DNA from: Phenylobacterium sp.
GTDB lineage: Bacteria; Pseudomonadota; Alphaproteobacteria; Caulobacterales; Caulobacteraceae
Direction of reading: 5' to 3'
NCBI GenBank assembly: GCA_028291285.1
Contig: JAQGIJ010000522.1
Location: forward strand, 1 to 9,579
DNA: 9,579 bases
The notes under the pieces were generated by a model. The model saw only the letters and a program-made list of their open reading frames with translations. It had not been told where the DNA came from and ran no database searches. The translations under genes were made by a program, and so were the position numbers. This document shows positions 1 through 6,541 of the stretch, in pieces (the stretch's first letter is position 1; every line of letters starts with the position of its first letter).

Positions 1-419
1 TCGGCATAGCCCATCTCCGCCAGGTCGACGTCGGTGAGGCTGGTCAGCACGGTGACCGCCAGGATCTTCAGCCCGGACGCGCCCACGCCGCGCACCGCCG
101 CGGCCATCACCTGCGGCTCGCCGTGGACGGTGAGGAAGTCGCCGCCGGCGCTGGCCAGCGCCCGGGCGGCGCGCTCCACGGTCGTTCCGATGTCGTGCAG
201 CTTCCAGTCGAGGAAGACCTGCTTGCCCCCGGCCTTCAGCTCGCGGGCGAGCGCCATGCCGTCGCCGGCGAAGAGCTCCAGCCCCACCTTGTAGAAGCTC
301 ACCGTGTCGCCCAACGCGTCCACCAGGGCCCGTGCCTCCTCGGCGGTGGGCACGTCCAGCGGCACGATCAGGCGCGGGTCGGCGCGGGTGGTGGCGGGCG
401 CCGGCGCGAGGGCGGCCAT
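1..419 (-). CDS. pyrF: Orotidine 5'-phosphate decarboxylase, N-terminal part (cut by window edge)
   Basis: Catalyses the last step of de novo UMP synthesis, decarboxylation of OMP, in the cytoplasm. The 139 visible residues read as a PyrF N-terminus: LIVPLDVPT (17-25), SFYKVGLELF (41-50) with the substrate-binding Lys44, and VFLDWKLHDIGTT (68-80), the family signature carrying the Asp71-Lys73-Asp76 catalytic array. LTVHGEP (96-102) and ILAVTVLTSLTD (119-130) are further barrel strands of the TIM-barrel fold. Full-length bacterial enzymes have roughly 230-240 residues, so about 100 C-terminal residues lie outside the window. The ATG at 419 is preceded on the minus strand by GGAG about 8 nt upstream. 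The gene is divergent from the MarC-family gene, with about 80 bp between the two starts. No defects are visible in the part present. Confidence 0.95.
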   Translation of the reverse strand, partial: MAALAPAPATTRADPRLIVPLDVPTAEEARALVDALGDTVSFYKVGLELFAGDGMALARELKAGGKQVFLDWKLHDIGTTVERAARALASAGGDFLTVHGEPQVMAAAVRGVGASGLKILAVTVLTSLTDVDLAEMGYA

Positions 420-463
420 GGCAGGCTCCAGGCAAGGGCGCGCTGGCGGAGCGCTCAGGCTCC

Positions 464-493
464 TTGTCCGGCGCGCGGCGAATTGGCTAAGAG
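464..493 (+). promoter_or_regulatory. Candidate promoter of the MarC-family gene
   Basis: TTGTCCG (464-470) and GCTAAGAG (486-493), 15 bp apart, partly match the Caulobacter housekeeping promoter consensus TTGaCgS-N10-14-GCTANAWC; the spacer is one base longer than the usual range. If real, transcription would begin at or within a base or two of the ATG at 500, giving a leaderless or nearly leaderless mRNA. This is inferred from motif match only. Confidence 0.35.
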
Positions 494-499
494 CGCTGC

Positions 500-1192
500 A
501 TGAGCCAGGCGAACTTCGCGGTCAACTTCTTCGTCGCGCTCTTCGCCCTGCTCGATCCGATCGGGCTGGTGCCGGTGTTCGCCGCGGCGACCGCCGGCCT
601 GAAGCCGCGCGAGCGGGCGCAGATCGCCGTCTACGTCTCGCTGTTCGTGCTGGTCTTCGTCACCTTCTTCTATTTCACCGGCGTCAGCCTGCTCGCCTTC
701 TTCGGCATCTCGCTGCCGGCCTTCCGCATCGCCGGCGGCGTGATCCTGTTCCTGCTCGGACTGGAGATGGCCCGCGACGACTTCACCGCGCCGTTCGCCG
801 AGGCCGCCGACGCGGCGGAGCAAGGGCCCAACCGGCGCGGCTACGCCCGGCGGCGGTTCGAGCAGATGATCGTGCCCTTCGCCATGCCGCTGCTGATCGG
901 CCCAGGCGCGATCTCCACCGTCGTCATCTACGCCAGCCAGGCCCGCGCGTTCGGGCTGACCGGCGCGGTGATCGGCGTGGGGGTGATCGCGGCGGTCAGC
1001 GTCTGCACCCTGGCCGCCTTCCTGGCGACGCCGGTGATCTCCAAGCTGCTCGGGCGGATCGGTCTGACCATCGTGGTCCGCGTGCTGGGCCTGATCCTTT
1101 GCGCCCTGGCGGTGCAGTTCATCCTCGGCGGCATCGCGGACTCCACCTCGGGGCTCGTGCGGCCCGAGGCGGCGGTCCCTTACGGGAAATAG
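500..1192 (+). CDS. MarC family integral membrane protein
   Basis: A 230-residue inner-membrane protein of the MarC/UPF0056 family (E. coli MarC, YchE, YhgN). Six membrane segments are visible, roughly at 6-30, 43-60, 62-90, 122-145, 152-178 and 190-212. Family motifs are present: LLDPIGLVPVF (17-27), FRIAGGVILFLLGLEM (75-90), VPFAMPLLIGPGAIST (125-140) and RVLGLILCALAVQFILGGI (194-212). The loop at about 92-120 is charged. The family is annotated as putative transporters; a link to small neutral amino acids comes from one characterised archaeal member, and the E. coli protein's proposed role in multidrug resistance was not upheld, so the substrate here is unknown. Only AAGAG, 6 nt before the ATG, could act as a ribosome-binding site. 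The gene ends 22 bp from the stop of the convergent dehydrogenase gene, with no obvious intrinsic terminator. Confidence 0.92.
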   Translation: MSQANFAVNFFVALFALLDPIGLVPVFAAATAGLKPRERAQIAVYVSLFVLVFVTFFYFTGVSLLAFFGISLPAFRIAGGVILFLLGLEMARDDFTAPFAEAADAAEQGPNRRGYARRRFEQMIVPFAMPLLIGPGAISTVVIYASQARAFGLTGAVIGVGVIAAVSVCTLAAFLATPVISKLLGRIGLTIVVRVLGLILCALAVQFILGGIADSTSGLVRPEAAVPYGK

Positions 1193-1214
1193 ACCAACCC
1201 TCCCCTTTGGCGCT

Positions 1215-2015
1215 TCAGGCCTCCCGGAAGCGGTCGCCCTGGGAGGCGAGGATCGCCAGGGCGAGCTCGTCGGGGATCAGCCGCACCAGCGCGGCCACGG
1301 CCTTGTTCGCCAGGCCCGGCACACAGACCGCGCGGTTGGCCTCCACCGCCCGCCAGCCGGCTTCGACCACTGGCGCGGCGTCCATCCAGGCCCAGCGGGG
1401 CGTCGCCGCCGCGACCCGCGCGCGGGTGCCGTTGACGTCGTGGAACTCGGACCAGGTGAAGCCGGGGCAGAGCGCGGTCACGTGCACGCCCTGGGCGCGC
1501 GCCTCCAGGTGCAGGCTCTGGGAGAACTTGATCATCAGGCTCTTGGCGGCGCCGTAGAGGGTGTGGCCCGCCGCCCCCGGGATCAGCCCGGCCAGGGAGG
1601 CGACGTTGACCATCCGGCCGAAGCGGCGCTCGAGCATCCCGGGCAGCAGCTTGTGCGCCAGCTCGCAGGGCGCCGTCACCATCACCTGCAGGAAGGCCTG
1701 CTGTTCGGCCCAGGACGTGGCCGCGTAGGCGCCCGTCAGCCCATAGCCGGCGTTGTTGACGAGGACGTCGACCGTGCGGCCGGCGGCGGCGAGCTGATCG
1801 AGGACGTGCTGCGCGCCGGCCGGATCGGCCAGGTCTGCGGGCGCGACCAGGGTCGCCACGCCATGCCGGCCGGCGAGCTCGCCGGCGAGGGCCTCGAGCC
1901 TGTCGCGCCGACGCGCGCTCAGCGCCAGGTCATAACCCCGCGCCGCCAGCAGACGCGCGAACGCCGCCCCGATGCCTGCGGAGGCGCCGGTCACCAGGGC
2001 CAGTCTGCGATCCAT
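1215..2015 (-). CDS. SDR family NAD(P)-dependent oxidoreductase
   Basis: A 266-residue classical short-chain dehydrogenase, cytoplasmic, substrate unknown. Rossmann-fold signatures are in order: the nucleotide-binding TGASAGIG (9-16), a basic stretch SARRRDR (33-39) that suggests NADP(H) preference, D61 in PADLADP, NNAG (87-90), the catalytic Ser140 in NVASLAG, and YGAAK (154-158) with Tyr154 and Lys158. ALCPGFTWSEFHD (181-193) matches the PG turn that follows. The position of the tetrad Asn (usually xxxN in helix 4) is occupied by Met112 in FLQVMVTAP. It resembles the DltE/YqjQ-like group (COG0300). The ATG at 2015 was chosen because GGGGGA lies about 4 nt upstream and the glycine motif then begins at residue 9; an open extension to 2099 lacks homology-like sequence. 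It is divergent from kup and convergent with the MarC-family gene. Confidence 0.93.
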   Translation of the reverse strand: MDRRLALVTGASAGIGAAFARLLAARGYDLALSARRRDRLEALAGELAGRHGVATLVAPADLADPAGAQHVLDQLAAAGRTVDVLVNNAGYGLTGAYAATSWAEQQAFLQVMVTAPCELAHKLLPGMLERRFGRMVNVASLAGLIPGAAGHTLYGAAKSLMIKFSQSLHLEARAQGVHVTALCPGFTWSEFHDVNGTRARVAAATPRWAWMDAAPVVEAGWRAVEANRAVCVPGLANKAVAALVRLIPDELALAILASQGDRFREA

Positions 2016-2107
2016 TCCGTCCCCCGAGCTGCCGCGGCAAAGAAGGCTGACGCGGCCGCGGCCCGCAACCGGTGAGGCCGGCGGGGAACCGCCTCCCACG
2101 GCGGCGA

Positions 2108-2134
2108 TTGAACCGTGTCGGGAAGTTCTATATC
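2108..2134 (+). promoter_or_regulatory. Predicted housekeeping promoter of kup
   Basis: TTGAACC (2108-2114), a 12-bp spacer, then TCTATATC (2127-2134), which matches the Caulobacter -10 consensus GCTANAWC at all positions but the first. The -35 keeps TTGA and the final S position. It lies in the 181-bp gap between the divergent dehydrogenase and kup genes. It predicts a transcript start near 2141 and a leader of about 56 nt before the kup ATG. The call rests on motif and spacing. Confidence 0.55.
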
Positions 2135-2164
2135 GCGCCTAGAAGACGGCGGCGCGAACCTTGA

Positions 2165-2190
2165 GGGAGCCGTGCGAAGCGGTCCCGGAG
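2165..2190 (+). promoter_or_regulatory. Leader hairpin abutting the kup ribosome-binding site
   Basis: In the predicted kup leader, GGGA (2165-2168) plus CCG (2170-2172) can pair with CGG (2180-2182) plus TCCC (2183-2186). This gives a 7-bp stem with one bulged G (2169) and a 7-nt loop. The stem ends directly against the Shine-Dalgarno GGAG at 2187-2190. Such a hairpin could affect ribosome access, but short GC-rich stems also arise by chance in this genome. Confidence 0.3.
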
Positions 2191-2196
2191 ACTTTG

Positions 2197-4116
2197 ATGG
2201 CTGAACAGGCCAGCGTCGCGCCGCTCGCGGCGGACGAGACACAGGCGGGCGCCCAGCACGAGGGCTTCTGGGCCCTGGCCCTGGGGTCCGTCGGCGTCGT
2301 CTTCGGCGACATCGGGACCAGTCCCCTCTACGCCATGCGCGAGGCGCTGCGGCACACCCGCGCCGGGATCGGCCCCGAAGTTGCGGTCCTGGGCGTCGTG
2401 TCGCTGGTCACCTGGGCGCTGATCCTGATCGTGACGGTGAAGTACGTCGTCTTCCTGATGCGCGCCGACAACAAGGGCGAGGGCGGCACGCTGGCGCTGA
2501 TGGCGCTGGCGCAGCGGTCCCTGCCCGCCCGCTCGGGCGTGGTCTTCCTTCTGGGCGTGGTCGGCGCGGCGCTGTTCTACGGCGACGGCATCATCACGCC
2601 GGCCATGTCGGTCCTGAGCGCGGTGGAGGGCGTGCGCGACGCGCCAGGCGCCCCGCGAGGGGTGGGCGATCTCGTCCTGCCGCTCTCGGCGGCGATCCTG
2701 GTCAGCCTGTTCGTGGTCCAGGCGCGCGGCACGGCGAGCGTGGCGAAGTTCTTCGGCCCGATCACCGCGGTCTGGTTCCTGGTGCTCGCGGCGCTGGGCG
2801 CCTACCACATCGCCGACGATCCTTCCGTGTTCCGGGCGCTCTCGCCCCACTACGGCGTCGTCTTCCTGCTGGAGAACGGGCTCCTGGGCTTCATCATCCT
2901 GGGCAGCGTCTTCCTGGCGGTGACCGGGGCCGAGGCGCTCTACGCCGACATGGGCCACTTCGGGAAGAACCCGATCCGCGCGGCCTGGCTGGCGCTGGTC
3001 CTGCCGGCGCTGCTGCTCAACTACCTCGGCCAGGGCGCCCTGGTGCTGCACCATCCGAGCGACGCGGTGGAGCCCTTCTACCGGATGATCCCGCAGGCGG
3101 TGTACTGGCCGGTCCTGCTGCTGGCCATGATGGCCACCATCATCGCGAGCCAGGCGGTGATCACGGGCGCCTTCTCGATGACCCAGCAGGCGGTGCAGCT
3201 GGGCCTCTTCCCGCGGATCGACATCCGCCGCACCTCCGAGACCCAGGCCGGCCAGATCTTCGTGCCGCAGGTGAACACCATGCTGATGCTCGGCGTGCTC
3301 GCATTGCTGTTCACCTTCCGCTCGTCGTCGAACCTGGCCTCGGCCTACGGCATCGCCGTCACAGGCGCGATGTTCGTCGACACCCTGCTGTTCTTCGTCA
3401 TCGTCCGGCACTTCTGGAACAAGCCCGTCTGGGTGGCGGCGCTGGCGAGCGCCGGCTTCGGCATTCTCGACGTGGTGTTCATCACCTCGAACCTGCTGAA
3501 GTTCTTCCACGGCGCCTGGCTGCCGCTGGCGCTGGGATCCTGCCTGGTGGTCATCATGTGGACCTGGACCCGCGGGGCGCAGATCCTCACCGAGAAGACC
3601 CGCCACGACAGCGTCCCGCTGCTGGAGCTCTCGGAGATCCTCAAGGCGCGCGCGCCCTACCGCGCCCCCGGCACGGCGATCTTCCTGACCTCCGATCCGG
3701 ACACCGCCCCGGTGGCGCTGATGCACAACCTCAAGCACAACAAGGTGCTGCACGAGAAGAACGTCATCCTGACGCTGGAGACGGCGGAGACGCCGCGGGT
3801 GCGCGACTCCGAGCGCATCCGCATCGAGCCGGTCAACGAGGACTTCAAGAAGGTGATCATCTCCTATGGCTTCATGGAGAGCCCCAACGTGCCCCGGGCG
3901 CTGGCGCTGTGCCGCAAGCAGGGGCTGAAGTTCGACATTATGGCCACGAGCTTCTTTCTCGGCCGACGCTCGGTGGTGCCCTCGGCCCAGTCCGGAATGC
4001 CGCTCTGGCAGGACAAGCTCTTCATCTTCCTGATGAAGAACGCCGCCAACCCGACCGACTTCTACAAGATCCCGCCCGGCCGGGTGGTGGAGCTCGGCAC
4101 CCAGGTGACAGTCTAA
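2197..4116 (+). CDS. kup: Kup (KUP/HAK/KT) low-affinity potassium uptake protein
   Basis: A 639-residue inner-membrane K+ transporter, probably K+/H+ symport as known for the family. The family-defining first segment GVVFGDIGTSPLYA is at 33-46, followed by NKGEGGTLAL (92-101), FYGDGIITPAMSVLSAVEG (127-145), TGAEALYADMGHFG (243-256), LNYLGQGAL (274-282) and SQAVITGAFSMTQQA (318-332). About twelve membrane segments fill residues 24-457. The cytosolic C-terminal domain follows, with HNLKHNKVLHEKNVIL (510-525), ATSFFLGR (583-590) and DFYKIPPGRVVELG (621-634). The acidic membrane residues reported as important in E. coli Kup appear kept (Asp38, Glu144, Glu246 by motif position). Length fits the family (about 620-650). 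The ATG at 2197 has GGAG about 6 nt upstream; a TTG at 2161 would add 12 unrelated residues. A 113-residue membrane-protein gene starts 3 bp after the stop, so the two are probably co-transcribed. Confidence 0.97.
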   Translation: MAEQASVAPLAADETQAGAQHEGFWALALGSVGVVFGDIGTSPLYAMREALRHTRAGIGPEVAVLGVVSLVTWALILIVTVKYVVFLMRADNKGEGGTLALMALAQRSLPARSGVVFLLGVVGAALFYGDGIITPAMSVLSAVEGVRDAPGAPRGVGDLVLPLSAAILVSLFVVQARGTASVAKFFGPITAVWFLVLAALGAYHIADDPSVFRALSPHYGVVFLLENGLLGFIILGSVFLAVTGAEALYADMGHFGKNPIRAAWLALVLPALLLNYLGQGALVLHHPSDAVEPFYRMIPQAVYWPVLLLAMMATIIASQAVITGAFSMTQQAVQLGLFPRIDIRRTSETQAGQIFVPQVNTMLMLGVLALLFTFRSSSNLASAYGIAVTGAMFVDTLLFFVIVRHFWNKPVWVAALASAGFGILDVVFITSNLLKFFHGAWLPLALGSCLVVIMWTWTRGAQILTEKTRHDSVPLLELSEILKARAPYRAPGTAIFLTSDPDTAPVALMHNLKHNKVLHEKNVILTLETAETPRVRDSERIRIEPVNEDFKKVIISYGFMESPNVPRALALCRKQGLKFDIMATSFFLGRRSVVPSAQSGMPLWQDKLFIFLMKNAANPTDFYKIPPGRVVELGTQVTV

Positions 4117-4119
4117 GCC

Positions 4120-4461
4120 GTGGTCTGGGCCTACGTCGGCGATGCGCTCTGGGTGATCGCGCTGAGCATCATGTTCGGCGCCTCGCGGCAGGCCTGGCGG
4201 CGCATCCCGCCGGGCGTGCGGCCGCCGCTGATGGGCGCGCGCCTGCCCAGGGGCCTGGCGGTCTGGGCCCTGCCGGGCGCGGCCTTCCTGCTCAGCCTCT
4301 GGTTCGCGCTCGCCGCCCGCCAGTGGAGCGAGGACGGCGACACGGCCTTCATCGTCTTCGGCGTGCGGGCGGTTTCGGCCTCGCTGCTGGCGCTGCTGCA
4401 CCTGCGCTGGCTGGGCGCCGGCCTGAAGGTGCTCGAGCGCGAGGGCGTGCTTAAGCCTTGA
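4120..4461 (+). CDS. Small three-helix membrane protein of unknown function behind kup
   Basis: A 113-residue protein I do not recognise. Three hydrophobic segments are visible at about 3-20, 46-66 and 74-95. The loop between the first two is basic ([16 protein letters not shown], 21-36), the segment-2/3 loop is acidic (QWSEDGD, 68-74), and the C-terminus carries charged residues ([12 protein letters not shown], 102-113). By the positive-inside rule the first loop and C-terminus should face the cytoplasm. Start is GTG at 4120, 3 bp after the kup stop, with AGGTGA (4103-4108) about 11 nt upstream inside the end of kup, which suggests translational coupling. Position argues for a role tied to Kup or K+ homeostasis, but that is inference from adjacency only. 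It could equally be a lineage-specific membrane protein with no Kup link. That it is coding is supported by the operon-like spacing and coherent membrane topology. Confidence 0.75.
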   Translation: MVWAYVGDALWVIALSIMFGASRQAWRRIPPGVRPPLMGARLPRGLAVWALPGAAFLLSLWFALAARQWSEDGDTAFIVFGVRAVSASLLALLHLRWLGAGLKVLEREGVLKP

Positions 4462-4531
4462 ACCGCCCCCTCGCCTGCCCTTAAAGGCGCGCGAGCTTCT
4501 TCCTACCGCCTCCCGCAGGACCCCTCCCCTC

Positions 4532-5761
4532 ATGGCCGACAAGCCCGTCAACAAGGTCGTGCTCGCCTATTCAGGCGGCCTCGACACCTCGATCATCCTG
4601 AAGTGGCTGCAGACTGAGTACGCCGCTGAGGTGGTCACCTTCACCGCCGATCTGGGGCAGGGCGAGGAGCTGGCGCCGGCGCGCGAGAAGGCGCTGCTGC
4701 TGGGCATAAAGCCCGAGAACATCTTCATCGAGGACCTGCGGGAGGAGTTCGTCCGCGACTACGTGTTCCCGATGTTCCGGGCCAACACGGTCTACGAGGG
4801 CCAGTACCTGCTCGGCACCTCCATCGCCCGGCCCTTGATCGCCAAGAAGCAGATCGAGATCGCCCGCAAGGTCGGCGCCGACGCGGTCTGCCATGGGGCC
4901 ACCGGCAAGGGCAACGACCAGGTCCGCTTCGAGCTGGGCTATTACGCCCTCGAGCCCGACATCCGCGTCATCGCCCCCTGGCGCGAGTGGAAGTTCAAGA
5001 GCCGAGAGGCGCTGATCGACTTCGCCGAGAAGCACCAGATCCGGATCTCCAAGGACAAGCGGGGCGAGGCGCCCTTCAGCGTCGACGCCAACCTCCTGCA
5101 CTCCTCCTCGGAGGGCAAGGTGCTGGAGGATCCCGCCGTCGAGGCGCCGGAGTTCGTGCACATGCGCACCCTTTCGCCGCAGGACGCGCCCGACCAGCCC
5201 ACCGTCTTCACCGTGGACTTCGAGCGCGGCGACCCAATCGCCATCGACGGCGAGCGGCTCTCGCCGGCGGCGCTGCTGACGAAGCTCAACCAGCTGGGCC
5301 ACGACAACGGGATCGGCCGCCTCGACCTGGTGGAGAACCGCTTCGTCGGCATGAAGTCGCGCGGCGTCTACGAGACGCCGGGCGGGACCATCCTGCTCGC
5401 CGCCCATCGCGGCATCGAATCCATCACCCTCGACCGCGGGGCCATGCACCTGAAGGACGAGCTGATGCCGAAGTACGCGAGCCTGATCTACAACGGCTTC
5501 TGGTTCGCGCCCGAACGGGAGATGCTGCAGGCCGCGATCGATCACAGCCAGGCCAAGGTCACCGGCCAGGTGCGCGTCAAGCTCTACAAGGGCAATGTCA
5601 GCGTGATCGGCCGCACCAGCCCCTACTCGCTCTATGACCAGGAGCTGGTGACCTTCGAGGAGGGCGCGGTGGCCTACGACCACCGCGACGCGGCCGGCTT
5701 CATCAAGCTCAACGCGCTGCGGCTGCGGGTGACCGCCAACCGCGACCGGCGGACGAAGTAG
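4532..5761 (+). CDS. argG: Argininosuccinate synthase
   Basis: Cytoplasmic enzyme joining citrulline and aspartate with ATP hydrolysis to AMP and PPi, giving argininosuccinate, the penultimate step of arginine synthesis. The 409-residue length fits the ~400-residue class of bacterial and animal enzymes rather than the ~450-residue E. coli form. Motifs: the ATP pyrophosphatase P-loop AYSGGLDTS (12-20), [10 protein letters not shown] (37-46), [16 protein letters not shown] (92-107), [20 protein letters not shown] (121-140), [13 protein letters not shown] (276-288) and the C-terminal [10 protein letters not shown] (360-369). The ATG at 4532 has AGGA about 11 nt upstream and places the P-loop at the usual distance. 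It follows the small membrane-protein gene by 70 bp and could be read through from kup or have its own promoter; I see only a -35-like TTGAACC (4458-4464) without a good -10. The stop lies 3 bp from the stop of the convergent KTSC gene. Confidence 0.98.
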   Translation: MADKPVNKVVLAYSGGLDTSIILKWLQTEYAAEVVTFTADLGQGEELAPAREKALLLGIKPENIFIEDLREEFVRDYVFPMFRANTVYEGQYLLGTSIARPLIAKKQIEIARKVGADAVCHGATGKGNDQVRFELGYYALEPDIRVIAPWREWKFKSREALIDFAEKHQIRISKDKRGEAPFSVDANLLHSSSEGKVLEDPAVEAPEFVHMRTLSPQDAPDQPTVFTVDFERGDPIAIDGERLSPAALLTKLNQLGHDNGIGRLDLVENRFVGMKSRGVYETPGGTILLAAHRGIESITLDRGAMHLKDELMPKYASLIYNGFWFAPEREMLQAAIDHSQAKVTGQVRVKLYKGNVSVIGRTSPYSLYDQELVTFEEGAVAYDHRDAAGFIKLNALRLRVTANRDRRTK

Positions 5762-5764
5762 GGC

Positions 5765-5968
5765 TCAGCTCAGCCGGTCGAACCGGTAGCGGCCGCGGAT
5801 CTCGGCCTGGAAGAAGCGGCCCTTGGACGGAGCCTCGACGAAGGCGCGGCAGACCTCGCCCGGGACGCCCTCATAGGCGTAGCGCTCGCCGCTCTGGAAG
5901 GTGACCCGCAGCTGGCGGCGCGGCGGGTCGTAGTCGATGGCGCGGATGGCGGAGGACTCGACGTCCAC
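5765..5968 (-). CDS. KTSC domain-containing small protein
   Basis: A 67-residue protein (75 if the ATG at 5992 is used) made almost wholly of a KTSC domain. In the numbering from 5992: SSAIRAIDYDP (13-23), LRVTFQSGERYAYEGVP (28-44), and the namesake-type run APSKGRFFQAEIRGRY (54-69). KTSC domains are short, found alone or fused to lysyl-tRNA synthetase-like and other proteins; their biochemical function is not established. I prefer GTG at 5968, because GGGAG sits 6 nt upstream and the domain then begins near the N-terminus. The ATG at 5992 lacks a ribosome-binding site and overlaps a perfect TATAAT. The 75-residue form remains possible. The gene is convergent with argG (3 bp between stops) and divergent from the MAPEG gene. 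Confidence 0.85.
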   Translation of the reverse strand: MDVESSAIRAIDYDPPRRQLRVTFQSGERYAYEGVPGEVCRAFVEAPSKGRFFQAEIRGRYRFDRLS

Positions 5969-5990
5969 GGGCGGCTCCCGGGTCTCCACC

Positions 5991-6022
5991 ATTATAACGC
6001 GTGGTCGCCACCCGGCGGTTCC
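5991..6022 (-). promoter_or_regulatory. Candidate promoter of the KTSC gene
   Basis: On the minus strand TATAAT occupies 5996-5991, a rare string in this GC-rich sequence, and lies in the divergent gap. No good TTGACA-type -35 stands at 16-18 bp. However GGAAC (6022-6018) and CGTT (5999-5996) are 18 bp apart, close to the alphaproteobacterial EcfG general-stress promoter (GGAAC, N16-17, CGTT), though one base too long. Either reading predicts a transcript start near 5984, downstream of the ATG at 5992 and upstream of the GTG at 5968. Confidence 0.4.
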
Positions 6023-6047
6023 GGGCGAGCCGCGGCTGTGCCAACCT

Positions 6048-6072
6048 CGGCCGCAGGCCGCGCCACGCGGCC
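6048..6072 (+). promoter_or_regulatory. Two mutually exclusive hairpins upstream of the MAPEG gene
   Basis: GGCCGCG (6056-6062) pairs perfectly with CGCGGCC (6066-6072) around a 3-nt loop, ending 4 nt before the GGGGGA ribosome-binding site (6077-6082). The same GGCCG (6056-6060) can instead pair with CGGCC (6048-6052) around GCA. A 10-bp palindrome AGCCGCGGCT lies just upstream at 6028-6037. This arrangement is attenuator-like in form, but no U-run follows and GC-rich sequence yields such stems easily. Confidence 0.25.
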
Positions 6073-6090
6073 GTTCGGGGGAAACAACGC

Positions 6091-6495
6091 ATGCAACCGC
6101 ACAGCCTGGTGGCGCTCGTCACGCTGATCGCCGTTCTCGTCTACTTCTGGTTCGGGTTCGCGGTGGCCCGCGTCCGCCACAAGACCGGCGTCGCCGCGCC
6201 GGCCACGACCGGCGACCCGCTGCTCGAGCGAGCCTTCCGGGTGCACTACAACACCCTCGAATGGCTGCCGATCTTCCTCGTCTCGCTATGGCTCTTCGCG
6301 ATCTATTGGAACGACCTGGTCGCCGCGGCCCTGGGCGTGGTCTGGATCGTCGGGCGGATGATCTATTCGGCGGGCTACATGGCCGATCCGAGCAAGCGCG
6401 GGCCGGGCTTCCTGATCCAGGCGCTGGCGACGATGGCGCTGTTCTTCGGCGCCCTGGGACGCATCATCTACGTGCTGGCCGTGGTCCACGCCTGA
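6091..6495 (+). CDS. MAPEG family membrane protein
   Basis: A 134-residue integral membrane protein of the MAPEG family (membrane-associated proteins in eicosanoid and glutathione metabolism). Four hydrophobic helices are visible at about 4-26, 56-72, 75-96 and 107-131. The family signature ERAFRVHYNTLEWLP (46-60) contains the Glu-Arg and Asn-x-x-Glu positions that bind glutathione in characterised members, and GRMIYSAGYMADPSKRGPGF (88-107) matches the second conserved stretch. Bacterial members may act as glutathione transferases or peroxidases; activity here is not shown by sequence alone. The ATG at 6091 is chosen because GGGGGA lies 8 nt upstream and the first helix follows at once; the open frame back to 6001 encodes a basic stretch with no membrane or family features. 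The LysE-type gene starts 46 bp downstream on the same strand. Confidence 0.9.
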   Translation: MQPHSLVALVTLIAVLVYFWFGFAVARVRHKTGVAAPATTGDPLLERAFRVHYNTLEWLPIFLVSLWLFAIYWNDLVAAALGVVWIVGRMIYSAGYMADPSKRGPGFLIQALATMALFFGALGRIIYVLAVVHA

Positions 6496-6541
6496 GGCGG
6501 GGCCTCGACGCCGGCCGCGAGCTGGGCCATGGAGCGGGCCG

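Noticed and set aside
450..497. Two AGCGCT copies flanking the pyrF/MarC promoter region as a paired operator.
   Set aside because: At this base composition a few AGCGCT copies are expected in the window; four are seen.
304..1557. 417-codon plus-strand frame across the pyrF start, the MarC gene and the end of the dehydrogenase gene.
   Set aside because: It overlaps three well-supported genes in other frames and its product is Arg/Ala-rich with no recognisable fold.
2161..2196. TTG at 2161 as the kup start.
   Set aside because: It adds 12 residues unlike Kup N-termini and has no better ribosome-binding site; the ATG at 2197 has GGAG.
3558..4454. 298-codon plus-strand frame overlapping the end of kup and the 113-residue gene.
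   Set aside because: Arg/Ala/Gly-rich shadow frame; the small membrane protein in the other frame has sensible topology and a ribosome-binding site.
4458..4486. TTGAACC followed by TTAAAG as an argG promoter.
   Set aside because: The -10 fits neither TATAAT nor GCTANAWC well; read-through from kup is equally possible.
2128..4554. Open minus-strand frame of about 800 codons running opposite kup, the small membrane-protein gene and the start of argG.
   Set aside because: Its product is an Arg/His/Gln/Asp/Gly-rich, low-complexity chain with no domain, the usual mirror of strongly G/C-biased third positions. Kup and ArgG on the other strand are unmistakable.
4571..5683. 370-codon open frame opposite argG.
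   Set aside because: Same mirror effect; composition is biased and it lies wholly within argG.
6494..6506. GAGGC-GGG-GCCTC stem after the MAPEG stop as a terminator.
   Set aside because: Only 5 bp and no T-run follows; the LysE gene starts shortly after on the same strand.
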